Assembly: GCA_910592005.1 (NCBI GenBank)
Contig: CAJVPP010000877.1
Coordinates: 1 to 25,096, forward strand
DNA: 25,096 bases
Reading direction: 5' to 3'
Source of the DNA: Funneliformis mosseae
Lineage: Eukaryota; Glomeromycota; Glomeromycetes; Glomerales; Glomeraceae
The notes under the pieces were generated by a model. That model was not told where the DNA came from. It saw only the letters and a list, made by a program, of their open reading frames with translations, and ran no database searches. Of the stretch, positions 1-8,639 are shown piece by piece. The stretch's first letter is position 1; each line of letters starts with the position of its first letter. The position numbers were made by a program, and so were the translations under genes.

Positions 1-2194
1 TTACGATGTGCTTGATTTATTACTCCTCGAATTTGTGCCATTGATAATACTTTTTTATACTAAAAAATAAAAAAAAAAAATTAGTTAATAAATTAGTAAA
101 TATAATAGAATTATTTTAAAATAAATTATATAAACTTACGTGTAACTGATTTCGTCTAGATGAATGTAAAAACCCATTGTAGACCACAATCTTTCAACTG
201 ATGCTGCATTAACACATATACTAAAAATTCGCATTGTAACAAAACCTAATTCTTTCGTTTTACTTAAACACCATTTCCAATATTGTAAAATATTGCCATT
301 CCATTGTCGCCAAGTTGCATTATTAAAAGGATAAGATTTATTCTGATATAATCCAAATTCACGAAGAATATTTTCAGGTTCTTTTTGGGCCCAAGTACAA
401 TAATAATAGATTAGCCACTAACCAAAGTCAACCCAATTCAAATTAGGTAATGTTATATCAAATTTTTCAAATCGATAATCTGGATGAAGAATAAATGAAA
501 GCAATAATAGTGGCTGTTTCCAAGTTTTCCATCAGTTTTGAAGACGTTTGCACATTTGAGTAGAGAAATTTTCATCTCTATATTATTAAAAATTTCATAA
601 AAATAGCCAAAAGAATGCAGAACTTCAAAGAGGCAGGTTTTATCTCTTTGTAAGATATTTAAGCATCCACATAAAGGTAAAAGTAAATCTTTTAAAATTC
701 TTGTGATTTTTCAAAAATTATCATTATTTATCGGATTACATAAATCTGCCGGTAAATATAATTGATTTTGATTTAATCTTGAACTAGATCCTTCTGGCCT
801 ATCAGGAGATTCATATTTTGCAACAAGCGTCTAAATTTTAATTATATTAAATAAGTATTTAATAGTGAATCAATGATAGAAATAATATTAAATACCTTTA
901 AAGCTTCTTTAGAATTTAAAATACTTCCAAAACAATAATAATAACTATTTCATCTAGTATCACCAGGTGGAATTAAATTAATATATTTTTCATATTGAGC
1001 TTGCTGTTCATCACGAAGTTTACCAATGAAGTATGTATGCAGTTTTGAAGTAAAATAGGTAGCAATTTTATTGGCATTTCTTGCAACTTCATTAAAATTA
1101 TCATTTTCTTTAAAAATATCAGCAACACAAAGATTAACTTGATGGGCAAAACATGGAAGATATGTAATATCAGGATGGAGAATTTGAAGTATACGTCTAA
1201 TAAATAATTTAAAATTTATTAATTTTATTTTAAATTTTTTTTTAGTTATATTTTTTATAATTTACCTGACGCTTGCATATTGTGAAGCACTATCCGTAAC
1301 AATTGCTAAAATTTTAATACCAGCATTCTTTACACTATTAGTTAATTCTTCAATCTTTTCTTGAACTTCTTCTTTTTGACTCCGATCTGCATTTATATCT
1401 TCAGCTTTCCAAACAAGTATATCACCATCAGATGTTATTAAAACACTACCTAATAAATTTTGGTTTATTACATTCGTCTATCCATCTAAGGTTAATGACA
1501 CCCCAATCTCATCCATTTTTACTTTTTTTTCAATTATTTGAGTAATATCAAAGCTGGCATTAGTTAGAATTTTACCACTTAATCATTTTCGTGTTGGAAG
1601 TTTTAAATTTGGATTAAGAAATGTAAACATTTCTTGAGAATCTTTATTTTCTACCTAACAGAAACTCCACCCATTAGAAATTGTTGCTTTTAAGACCACA
1701 TACCACCATTTTCGTTCTTGTGATTTAGATGGTTTTCGAATTGCAAATTTATTTATCGGACCGCGTTGAATACTAGAATTTGTAGAATCTACAGTAATGA
1801 TGGACATACTATCATCAAAAAAACTGTCATTTTTTTCATCTATTTTATTATCATTTAAATCTTGAGGTTCAATTACATCTTCGGATAATTCTTTAAATAA
1901 AATAATCATATTTATAAATATTTTAAAATTAAATATATGTATATATTTCAAATTTAAAAATAACTTACGAGGTCTTTTTTTATTTTTCAAACTTGCTTTC
2001 TGACGTTCTTTAGTAGTCTCACTATCTGTATTATTTAGTATTTCATCACCTTTTTCTTTACCTTGAATTGTAAAAAAATTCTCACATTTTTGAAGATGTC
2101 GTTTAATACATCTTTTTGTATTTACTATTTTATTTGCATAGGCATATTTGCAGGATACTCTTGTCTTACATGCTCTACATATTTGCCATTTCAT
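1..2194 (-). pseudogene. hAT transposase pseudogene (BED finger, DUF659-like, hAT dimerisation)
   Basis: A five-exon reading frame can be followed from ATG at 2194: exons 2194-1969, 1890-1266, 1196-896, 830-140 and 59 to beyond the left edge. All four introns are 65-80 bp with GT-AG ends. The N-terminus has a C-x2-C...H-x4-C BED-type finger (CRAC...HLQKC). Exon 2 carries the catalytic-core motifs LDG-stop-TN and IVTDSASQYA, exon 3 has LPCFAHQVNLCVADIF, and exon 4 ends in the hAT dimerisation signature NAASVERLWSTMGF. The final exon reads KKVLSMAQIRGVINQAHR. The copy is dead: stops at 1655-1657 (TAG), 1583-1585 (TGA), 1478-1480 (TAG), 950-952 (TGA), 711-713 (TGA) and more in exon 4, plus a frame change near 570-590. 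Several stops fall where the family normally has Trp. Superfamily assignment is firm; precise family is not. Confidence 0.8.
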
Positions 2195-2199
2195 TTAAT

Positions 2200-2616
2200 A
2201 CTTCTATATAAACCGTTAACCTATGCTTTTCCATTTTAAAAATTCTTGACGAAAGTTGATAAAAAATAATGCGAGACAAATGGATGAAAATATTAAATTG
2301 AGCAATCTAAAGACTGATGGTTTAAAAAGTGAAGGAAAAAAAAGAGAAATATATTACACAGCACTACAATATAGAATGCCGTAAAAATTTTTTAAATGTT
2401 ATTTACAATTAATGAGGTGAGTGAAAGGCCGCACGATTTTTTAACGTATAAAAAATAGAGGGTTTATATATTCCTAGAGAAAAAAATTCAAAGGAGGCTT
2501 TTCCTATCTAGGGAATGATCAAAGTTGATAAACAAAATATCAAAAAAAAAATTTATTATATAATATACAGTATAAATTGCTGATCATCGATTATTTCAAT
2601 TGAAGCAGCTGTTCAT
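2200..2616. other. hAT 5' non-coding region
   Basis: This lies between the transposase start and the subterminal repeats. I see no reading frame or RNA structure in it. It is presumably the transposase promoter and leader. Confidence 0.4.
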
Positions 2617-2699
2617 GTCCAATAATCCTTGTCCACTGGAATGGACTGTCCAGTCCAATAGAGTTCTATTGGACTGGTCCAATCTAATGCCCAACACTG
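2617..2699. repeat. hAT terminal and subterminal palindromes
   Basis: The stretch holds a near-perfect hairpin, CCAGTCCAATAG (2650-2661), loop AGTT, CTATTGGACTGG (2666-2677). An overlapping smaller palindrome is TGGACTG (2642-2648) with CAGTCCA (2651-2657). Short repeated TTGGAC motifs are what hAT transposases usually bind near element ends. The terminal TGCCCAACACTG is at 2688-2699. Confidence 0.65.
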
Positions 2700-2700
2700 G

Positions 2701-4041
2701 GTACAACAGATTCGCATTTATCCCAACTAGCAGGAGTTGCTAAAACTCAAAAGATAGATGGGAATAGTATCATGAACATACAATTGGTATCTTACCGTGA
2801 TTGTAAAAAAGGTATTAAACAAAAAAAGAAGGATCTATGCGCATTATATTAAAACGCCAAAAACTTTAATGATATCAAACTCAAATGGATCCTCAAAACT
2901 TCATATGACATTTGTGATGAAGCAATGAATGATTTGCTTAAAGGATATTCTTCCAATATTGCTACTAATCGTAAAAATTTTAAGATGAAGTTCCATTCCA
3001 AAAAGAATTCTCAACAGTCTATCACAGTCTTATCAAAGCATTGGGGTAAATCTCGTGGTGAATATTCATTTCTTCCTAAAATCAAGTCATCAGAATCTCT
3101 TCTAAAAAAACTTGAATATGATAGCCGTCTTGTTATGAATTGGCTTGGTGAATATTATCTTTGTATACTCAGACCACTTGAAATATAGGCTGAAAATCAA
3201 GGTCCTATATTTCAAAAGGTTTTTATCTATTTTTTTTTTTATTATTTTTATTATCTATTAAATCAAAACTTCAATTAATTTTATATTTAATAATTTAATA
3301 GGAAGGATCAGGAGTGATTTCTTTGGATCCAGGTGTACGTACATTTATGACCGGTTATGATCCAAGTGGAATGGCTATTGAATGGGGCAAAAATGACATT
3401 GACCGAGTTTACAGATTATGTCATGCATATAACAAACTCCAAAGCAAGCGTGATCAAATTCATGGAAAAAAAAATAAGCGAAAACGTTACAGGTAAATTT
3501 ATTAATCAATTAATTATAATATTTATTTATAATTTAATGTATTTATGACTTTGATTGTAGATTACGTCGTATTATGTTACGAATTTATAAGAAAATCCAC
3601 TGTCTTGTGAATGATTGTCATTATAAGCTTGCTAAATGGCTTTGTGAAAATTATCGTATAATATTACTACCCGAATTTCGCACTCAAGGAATGGTCCGAC
3701 GTGGGCAACAACGCATTGGTTCCAAGACTGCTCGAGCCATGTGTACATGGTCACATTTTCGCTTTCGACAACATTTGATCCATAAGTCACGTGAGTAGTC
3801 ATGGTGCCAAGTCGTAATGTGTACAGAAGAATACACAAGCAAAACTTGCGGATTCTGTGGCTATATTCAATAAAAACTAGGTGGATCCAAAGAATTTTGC
3901 TGCCCCCAATGTAAAATTAATCTTGATAGAGATATAAATGGTGCTCGTAATATTCTCCTACGATATCTTACAAAAAAGGAAAAGGAGTCAGCTTAGGCTG
4001 GCGTGGGAGCCTATTCCCTTACAGGACTTGTTATTGCATAA
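2701..4041 (+). pseudogene. Fanzor / TnpB-like RNA-guided nuclease pseudogene with two introns
   Basis: Fanzors are eukaryotic relatives of transposon TnpB: RuvC nucleases guided by an omega RNA. The N-terminal frame reads QIRIYPN (2707-2727), then KR-stop-MGIV and TYN, which is the usual TnpB/Fanzor opening. Next come KHWGKSRGEYSFLPKIKS and LDPGVRTFMTGYDPSG with the RuvC-I Asp at 3326. LLPEF holds the RuvC-II Glu (3673). The zinc finger is CGFC (3847-3858) with CPQC (3901-3912), and DRDINGARNILL is RuvC-III (3925 on). Introns 3219-3301 and 3493-3560 are GT-AG, and splicing joins the frames exactly. Stops at 2728, 2755, 2773, 2850, 3186, 3796 and 3871, plus a frameshift at about 2776-2790, show it is dead. 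TAG at 3994 may be the real end, but the frame stays protein-like (AGVGAYSLTGLVIA) to TAA at 4039-4041. The 5' end is cut by the hAT element. Confidence 0.85.
3994..4013 (+). ncRNA. Hairpin at Fanzor 3' end, possible omega-RNA scaffold piece
   Basis: TAGGCT (3994-3999) pairs with AGCCTA (4008-4013) around the loop GGCGTGGG. It sits at the 3' end of the nuclease reading frame in a G+C-rich patch. In TnpB and Fanzor loci the guide RNA scaffold usually overlaps or follows the 3' end of the gene. The placement is suggestive only: the same bases also read as plausible protein, and a 6-bp stem can arise by chance. Confidence 0.2.
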
Positions 4042-4305
4042 TTTAAACTTTGCGTAATGTGAGATTTTGTTAGTAATGATAGGTTTTAACGTAGGCGTAA
4101 AGTACGGTATTTGTCATAATATATTTGTCGATATCTTAAATTAAACTATATTAGCCAATCATGATATTTAACTATGCTTAGTTGATAGTGTTAAAAGGTT
4201 AGTAACACAAAACGCCATCAATAAAATTTTCTGTATAAAAGCATATGCGTAAAAAGATTACTAATTGAATATTATGAAATGCTACGATAACAGATAATCA
4301 AAGAA
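4042..4305. other. Intergenic gap between convergent genes
   Basis: This is A+T-rich sequence between the Fanzor end and the stop codon of the minus-strand gene. I see no reading frame, clear repeat or RNA. The right end of any element that carried the Fanzor should lie here or inside the next gene, but I could not identify a terminal repeat. Confidence 0.4.
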
Positions 4306-5830
4306 TTATTTTGGTGTTCTAGTTAAGTTGAATTCGGGAGTGCTTTCTACACATAAATTCCTCCTTTTACTTCTTACATTAAATAAATTTAAAGCTTTGA
4401 TATTTTCTTCAGTTTTTTTTAATTGTCTCTACAAAAATTGAATTAGTTATGCATTTATAAATTGTTAATTAATAATGATAGAATAAGTGAACATACTTCT
4501 AATTCTTTAAAGATACAATATAAATCTTCAAAAAGTCCACATTCATTCTCACAAGATGGTAGAGTACCTTTATCGACCAACCCAAATAGATAGGTACTAT
4601 TGCCTTCCCATTTTAACGCATAAACATTTATTTCAAGTCCTGCATTAAGAACAATTACATAAGTTATCAATAAAAGTGTGAAGTGCCTTTAAAATAAACA
4701 TACCATGTTGAGTCCAACCATATAAAACCACAGATTTTCGCTGATCATCATTGAGATTCCGCCATTTTTTAATTATTGAGTTGAGAATCTCTCAACATTA
4801 CGGACAATTTTATTTTGTCAAAAAAACGTTTCTTTCTTGTCGCAGCAGGAAGACCAAAAGGACCTAATCCACCAGAAACTTCCCCAAATAAAACTTCAAC
4901 CTTGAATGACGTCTCTTTAAGGTTACCAATCATATCTACTTTTCTACCAATTCTATCTTTTTGAAATGGGTTAGCGTCTTCATTTTGTGCTTCTTTTGTT
5001 GAATATGATTGAATTTCGCCCCTATAAATAAAAGACATAATTTTCATTTAATATTTTTTACATAAAATTGATGCAAAGTAACTTACCATCTATCTATTAA
5101 AAAAATCATTATTGATAACAGCACGGTAAAAAGGATAGATTGTTGTCATTTTGAGAACTTCTTCAGTTACACTTCCTTTAAGAACATCAATGTTTGCAAC
5201 TCTAGATAATATATGAAAGTAAAAAATTATCACAGAATTTTTGTAGATGAATTAACATTAAACCATTGATACTTACATATATTGAATGTTAGCATTAAAT
5301 TTTTTATTTTCATTACTTAAATTACTTAAATTAATACTACAATTGCTGTTGAAGTAATCCTGAATAGTTGACGGAGTTGACTCTGGCTTCCATTGAATTA
5401 CATTTGAAAATTCTTTTGACAAATACTTTAACATGTCATCATTAATTTCTTTACAATTAAAAAGTGATTCCTTTGTTAGGTCAATAATTCCCCAATACCC
5501 AGGCCTATAAATATTATAAGCAATATATTAAGTAATCAGGATAATGTCATGTAAAAATTATTGCAAAACTTACGTGACTATTCTTTTTGTTTTAGAGATT
5601 TTTGACCTGTACAAATCGAAGCTTCCTTTTATTTCTTCACTGGTATAAGAAGACTTCGTAGCATAAATATTTAACATTACTTCATCGCTCAGTGTTTGAT
5701 CATCAATTGTTGAAATAATATTTCTTTCGTTCCCTTCTTCAAATAAGTAATTTGCTTCCACCTCTTGTAACTCTTCAACATCTTCATAAGGTCGTTTTCT
5801 TTTTCCGTCCTTTTTATCGAAAATAAACAT
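4306..5830 (-). pseudogene. Six-exon unknown gene, two single-base frameshifts
   Basis: I do not recognise the function. The reading frame runs from MFIFDKKDGKRKRPYED (5830) through exons 5830-5574, 5504-5277, 5201-5087, 5021-4704, 4639-4497 and 4428-4306, ending NLTRTPK and TAA. All five introns are 64-75 bp with GTA...AG ends, and each junction keeps frame. Notable segments are GEIQSYSTKEAQNEDANPFQ, IGRKVDMIGNLKET, FGEVSGGLGPFGLPAATRKK, VVLYGWTQHGLEINVYALKW and FGLVDKGTLPSCE. I believe this resembles a large uncharacterised protein family of mycorrhizal fungi, but from memory only. Two breaks occur: an extra T in the T7 run at 5099-5105 (frame resumes as DRWGEIQS) and one extra base at about 4765-4776 beside an A6 run (frame resumes as KKWRNLNDDQRKS). 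Both sit at homopolymers, so sequencing error is as likely as real decay. It could be the 3' part of the locus starting at 6607. Confidence 0.6.
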
Positions 5831-5879
5831 AAATATACCAAATAATGTGTCAGAGTTGATGTTACTATCTATAATATAA

Positions 5880-6607
5880 TTACTTTATTCCTGTTTCTGC
5901 GGGTTGAGGCACTGAAGACGTCGTTTGCATTATTGTATTCTAAATAAGAAATAACCAATAAAATATATAATCGAAATGATTAACTCAAAACTTTTGCAGA
6001 AATTGACTTAAATTACTACTTACATCATTATCTAAACAAATTGAGACTTTATTTGAAACAAATGCTTCTCTAGATTGCTGCTCTGTTTGCTAAAGGTAAT
6101 TTAAAGGTGAACATTGATAAATTTATTAAATGACCACTTAATAATCACATACATGGTAAATATCTTTAATAGTAGATCCAAGCCTTAACTGCATTTGCGA
6201 GCTAAGGTAACGACTTAATACAAATTCTGTGCTTGAATCTAGTTTTTCGAAAGGCTAAAAAGAGTATTCACAATAAATCATATTCTTTGAGTTGAACACT
6301 TTATCTGTTCCAATATAAACAACCATGTTAATACCTGATAATCAATCAACCTTTTAATAAAGCTTCTATAAAATATATCTATGTCTTTTCTTGATCCTAA
6401 TAAATTCAATGAATCGATCCATGCTTGTTCTATATCTCCTACAGAGTTCACGGGAATTTTCAACAAAATTACTTGCAACACAAATTGCTGATAGGACCAG
6501 TCTTTTATGTTTATATTTGCTAAAGCTGGGTGTATATCAGCTGGTAGCGTATAAGACCCCATATTTGTATCCTCGATAATTAATTGTGGACGCGATTTCG
6601 ATGCCAT
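5880..6607 (-). CDS. Four-exon unknown protein, 166 aa, possibly 5' part of next gene
   Basis: I do not recognise it. ATG at 6605-6607 begins MASKSRPQLIIEDTNMGSYT. Exons are 6607-6335, 6254-6153, 6089-6024 and 5939-5880; introns of 80, 63 and 84 bp have GT-AG ends. All three introns are phase 0, and the spliced frame is free of stops for 165 codons until TAA at 5880-5882. No membrane segment or known motif stands out; the first exon is hydrophobic-amphipathic (NIKDWSYQQFVLQVILLKIP). The next reading frame downstream starts only 50 bases later on the same strand. Both could therefore be one gene joined by an intron from GTAATT at 5884 to AAAAG at about 5819, but that join gives the wrong frame as sequenced. 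The clean splicing argues for a real gene at least in the recent past. Confidence 0.6.
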
Positions 6608-7365
6608 TTTTCTAGACTACGCGTAAATTAGCACTATATCGTTATCATACGCAACTGTGATTTGCCGTGTAAAATCTACGTACACAATGTGCACATGAGC
6701 ACATCGAAAATTTTTGTGTACAAATGACATCACATTTGTGCACAGTAATAACGCGTCACATATCGACGCACATATTGCTTTATGATGCAAAACTCCTCTT
6801 TTATAGTTTTGAAGACTTGGACAACTGGATTAACTGACTTAAGTATGTAGAAGAGAGTTGGTATCATATCTTTTCGATTATTTAATAATGTACATATTAT
6901 TTTTAGAACCAATCGTTCTAACGCCTCAACATCGTTTTAATGTTAAATCAATCGTTTCCGACCAAGTGTTTTTGACATGCAAGACATTGAAATTGCTAAA
7001 AGCTCATTACTCTCAGTCGTAATTTCTTAAATATATTTATAAAAGTTATGCCTTTATTAATGTCTTTAAAGCCTTTATCAAACAAATTTTACGTTACCTT
7101 CTTATATTTTATAACATTATATTAACGTTTCATTTTTTTCTTTATGTTGTAGGTCCTTAAATGAAATATTAAAACATGGTACTTTTTCTATATAATTAAT
7201 TCCGTATATTTAAAGTTTCTTTATCCCAACTTATTTAAATATAGGTTTTTATCTTAACAGTTAACATTAATATTACACATAGATTTGCTGTCTCGAAAAA
7301 TTAGGAGCAATGAAACAAGAAAAATCACTGTTGAATATGTGTTTTTATTTAGCACATATTCAGCT
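6608..7365. promoter_or_regulatory. Upstream region of the minus-strand gene with palindromes
   Basis: No reading frame is convincing here. At 6715-6744, TGTGTACAAATG and CATTTGTGCACA form a 12-bp inverted repeat with one mismatch and a 6-base spacer, about 110 bp upstream of the start codon at 6607. GTGCAC also occurs at 6690-6695. This could be a promoter element of that gene, but it is unproven. The remainder to 7365 shows nothing clear. Confidence 0.3.
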
Positions 7366-7411
7366 CAGTTCTGTTACCTCCTGCGGCCATGTGGCGAGGA
7401 GACCAGAACTG
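7366..7411 (+). repeat. Array hairpin 1
   Basis: Outer stem CAGTTCTG (7366-7373) pairs with CAGAACTG (7404-7411) over 8 bp. An internal loop of 4 and 2 bases follows, then CTCCT (7378-7382) pairs with AGGAG (7397-7401). The apex is the shared core. This is the strongest of the five: 13 Watson-Crick pairs outside the core. Confidence 0.75.
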
Positions 7412-7422
7412 CACACTCATGT

Positions 7423-7450
7423 GCTATATGCGGCCATGTGGCGGTATAGT
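7423..7450 (+). repeat. Array hairpin 2
   Basis: GCTATAT (7423-7429) pairs with GTATAGT (7444-7450): five Watson-Crick and two G-T pairs directly below the shared core. Weaker pairing further out (CAC 7412-7414 with GTG 7458-7460) is possible but would crowd hairpin 1. Confidence 0.6.
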
Positions 7451-7470
7451 TCCTCTGGTGTACTTTATGT

Positions 7471-7508
7471 CAAATGCTATTGCGGCCATGTGGCGGATAG
7501 CCTCTTTG
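7471..7508 (+). repeat. Array hairpin 3
   Basis: CAAA (7471-7474) pairs with TTTG (7505-7508). Across a 1 by 3 internal loop, GCTATT (7476-7481) pairs with GATAGC (7496-7501), closing with a T-G pair below the shared core. Confidence 0.6.
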
Positions 7509-7531
7509 TAATAAAGTCAGACAGGTAAGAC

Positions 7532-7567
7532 GGAACAACGCTGCGGCCATGTGGCGAGCTGAGTTCT
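7532..7567 (+). repeat. Array hairpin 4
   Basis: GGAAC (7532-7536) pairs with GTTCT (7563-7567), and GCT (7540-7542) with AGC (7557-7559). The small internal loop between them can hold one more C-G pair (7539 with 7561). The shared core is the apex. Confidence 0.6.
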
Positions 7568-7570
7568 AAG

Positions 7571-7621
7571 ACAGTTTTTAATTTGTTATGCGGCCATGTG
7601 GCGGTAACTTATTGGAACTGT
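7571..7621 (+). repeat. Array hairpin 5
   Basis: ACAG (7571-7574) pairs with CTGT (7618-7621). After a bulged T, TTTTAAT (7576-7582) pairs with ATTGGAA (7611-7617) including two T-G pairs. Across a 2 by 2 T-T loop, GTTAT (7585-7589) pairs with GTAAC (7604-7608). About 16 pairs lie outside the core. Confidence 0.7.
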
Positions 7622-8390
7622 GGTTCTTTTATTTGTTAAAATTCAAAAACATTAATTAAAGACATGTTTAGTTCCACCCTCAATAGGTTTATCTTATGGT
7701 ATATATTATTTGGATTATTTATTATCAACGCAATGCAATAATTTATATCAGCATATCAACATACACTATTGTGAAATGCAGAAATAAAAATTTAAACTCC
7801 TTCGCTCTTACTCCTATTATCGTTTATATTATTTCGTGATTAAGTTTACATAAAAGTTAAGTATAATTTTGGTGCACTTTATTTTTTATAAAATAAATGT
7901 TATAGAATACTTATTATAGCTTCCTCTCTTTAAGTCATTGATGGAAGGTGTAATCCCAATCTGAGGTAATTGGAAACTGCTTTAACTCCAGGATCCAGCT
8001 AGGGTAGAGTTTGATCAATCCGATAAGTGTTAGGGTTTGATTAAATTGGTACAGTTTTATTCATTGTGTTACTTAATTTAGTAGGAAGTACTAACTCAAA
8101 AATATACTTATCAAAATACCTTTTTTTTGATTTTGCTGCTATAAAATTCGGGCTCTAGATCTGATATCAACTATTTCAGAATTTGCTAATTCTAAATACC
8201 AAATACCAAACAAATGAGAAAAATGTAAGACACATGAATCATTTGGTAATTTCAGTTTATAGAAATTAATGATCAGCAGCAAGGTGGTGTATTACTTTCG
8301 GAATGTCATTGTATTTATCTTAATTTTATGAAATATCTAGTTTTTGATATTTCTTTTGCAATAAATGAATACATAATGATTTACTGAATA
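7622..8390. other. Intergenic, no gene seen
   Basis: No reading frame or RNA is supported. The stretch at about 7,950-8,060 is richer in G+C than its surroundings and contains related short words (GTTTGATCAATCC and GGTTTGATTAAATTGG). It may be the end of a dispersed repeat, but I cannot define its borders. Confidence 0.3.
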
Positions 8391-8391
8391 T

Positions 8392-8511
8392 GAAAAAGCA
8401 ATAAATTTTTTACAAAATGGTTGTAATTGTGATTGTTCAAATAAAATTTTAAAAGAAAATTTTGCAAAATGCGAGAAAATTTTATCTAAATCAGAATAAG
8501 ATATATTTTTT
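8392..8511 (+). pseudogene. Short Cys-rich coding relic, probably transposon-derived
   Basis: The frame reads EKAINFLQNGCNCDCSNKIL, then KENFAKCEKILSKSE, a TAA at 8497-8499, and DIFF. A Gly-Cys-x-Cys-x-Cys cluster followed by a Lys/Glu helix resembles the N-terminus of integrase- or transposase-associated proteins that I have seen in fungal and animal repeats. It is too short for a firm assignment. Confidence 0.3.
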
Positions 8512-8639
8512 AATAATTCAATTTAAAGAAAGTTTACACGGTGTTTGAACACTAATCTCGTTACCAATATTTTGTCCTTTAGTTTTTCTTAATTTCTTAA
8601 TGCTGGTAAAAGTACTATTCGTATCACGTGATCCATGTC

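Larger units (their letters stand above)
1..2699 (-). mobile_element. Decayed hAT-superfamily DNA transposon, 5' end inside window
   Basis: The minus strand carries a BED-finger plus DUF659/hAT-type transposase. About 500 bp upstream of its start codon the element ends in the terminal repeat CAGTGTTGGGCA (read on minus; plus 2688-2699), a typical hAT-like TIR. Between TIR and start codon are subterminal palindromes built on TTGGACTGG/CCAGTCCAA. The other TIR should lie left of position 1. hAT elements make 8-bp target duplications, so the predicted duplicate is plus 2700-2707 (GGTACAAC), which should recur beyond the missing end. The flanking sequence at 2701 onward is the reading frame of another gene (Fanzor), so the hAT seems to have inserted into it. 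Confidence 0.72.
7366..7621 (+). ncRNA. Array of five hairpins with identical 15-base apex and different stems
   Basis: The 15-mer TGCGGCCATGTGGCG occurs exactly at 7382, 7429, 7481, 7542 and 7589 (start-to-start 47, 52, 61, 47). In each copy the flanks are complementary to each other but unlike those of the other copies, so every core caps its own stem. Within the core, CG pairs with CG and CC with GG around the loop ATGT, leaving two single bulged G residues on the 5' side. The base after the core is A or G, matching the leading T as T-A or T-G. T-G pairs in copies 2, 3 and 5 favour a plus-strand RNA, though copy 1 has A-C positions that would pair only on minus. The region is more G+C-rich than its surroundings. 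Spacings are not multiples of three, so it is not a protein repeat. Function is unknown. Confidence 0.7.

Noticed and set aside
3632..3838. Antisense open frame on minus inside the Fanzor gene
   Set aside because: It is the complement of a strongly conserved nuclease exon and has no motif of its own.
7310..7528. 72-aa reading frame over the hairpin array
   Set aside because: Repeat spacings are not multiples of three, so the copies fall in different frames (CGHVA and AAMW). The frame is a by-product of the repeat.
7382..7603. CRISPR array
   Set aside because: The exact repeats suggest one, but the repeat is only 15 bases, spacers vary from 32 to 46 bases, and spacer ends complement each other across each repeat. 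There are no cas genes and the genome is eukaryotic.
7575..7630. RNA polymerase III transcription unit ending at TTTT (7627-7630)
   Set aside because: A T5 run inside hairpin 5 (7575-7579) would terminate Pol III early, and I find no convincing A or B box upstream.
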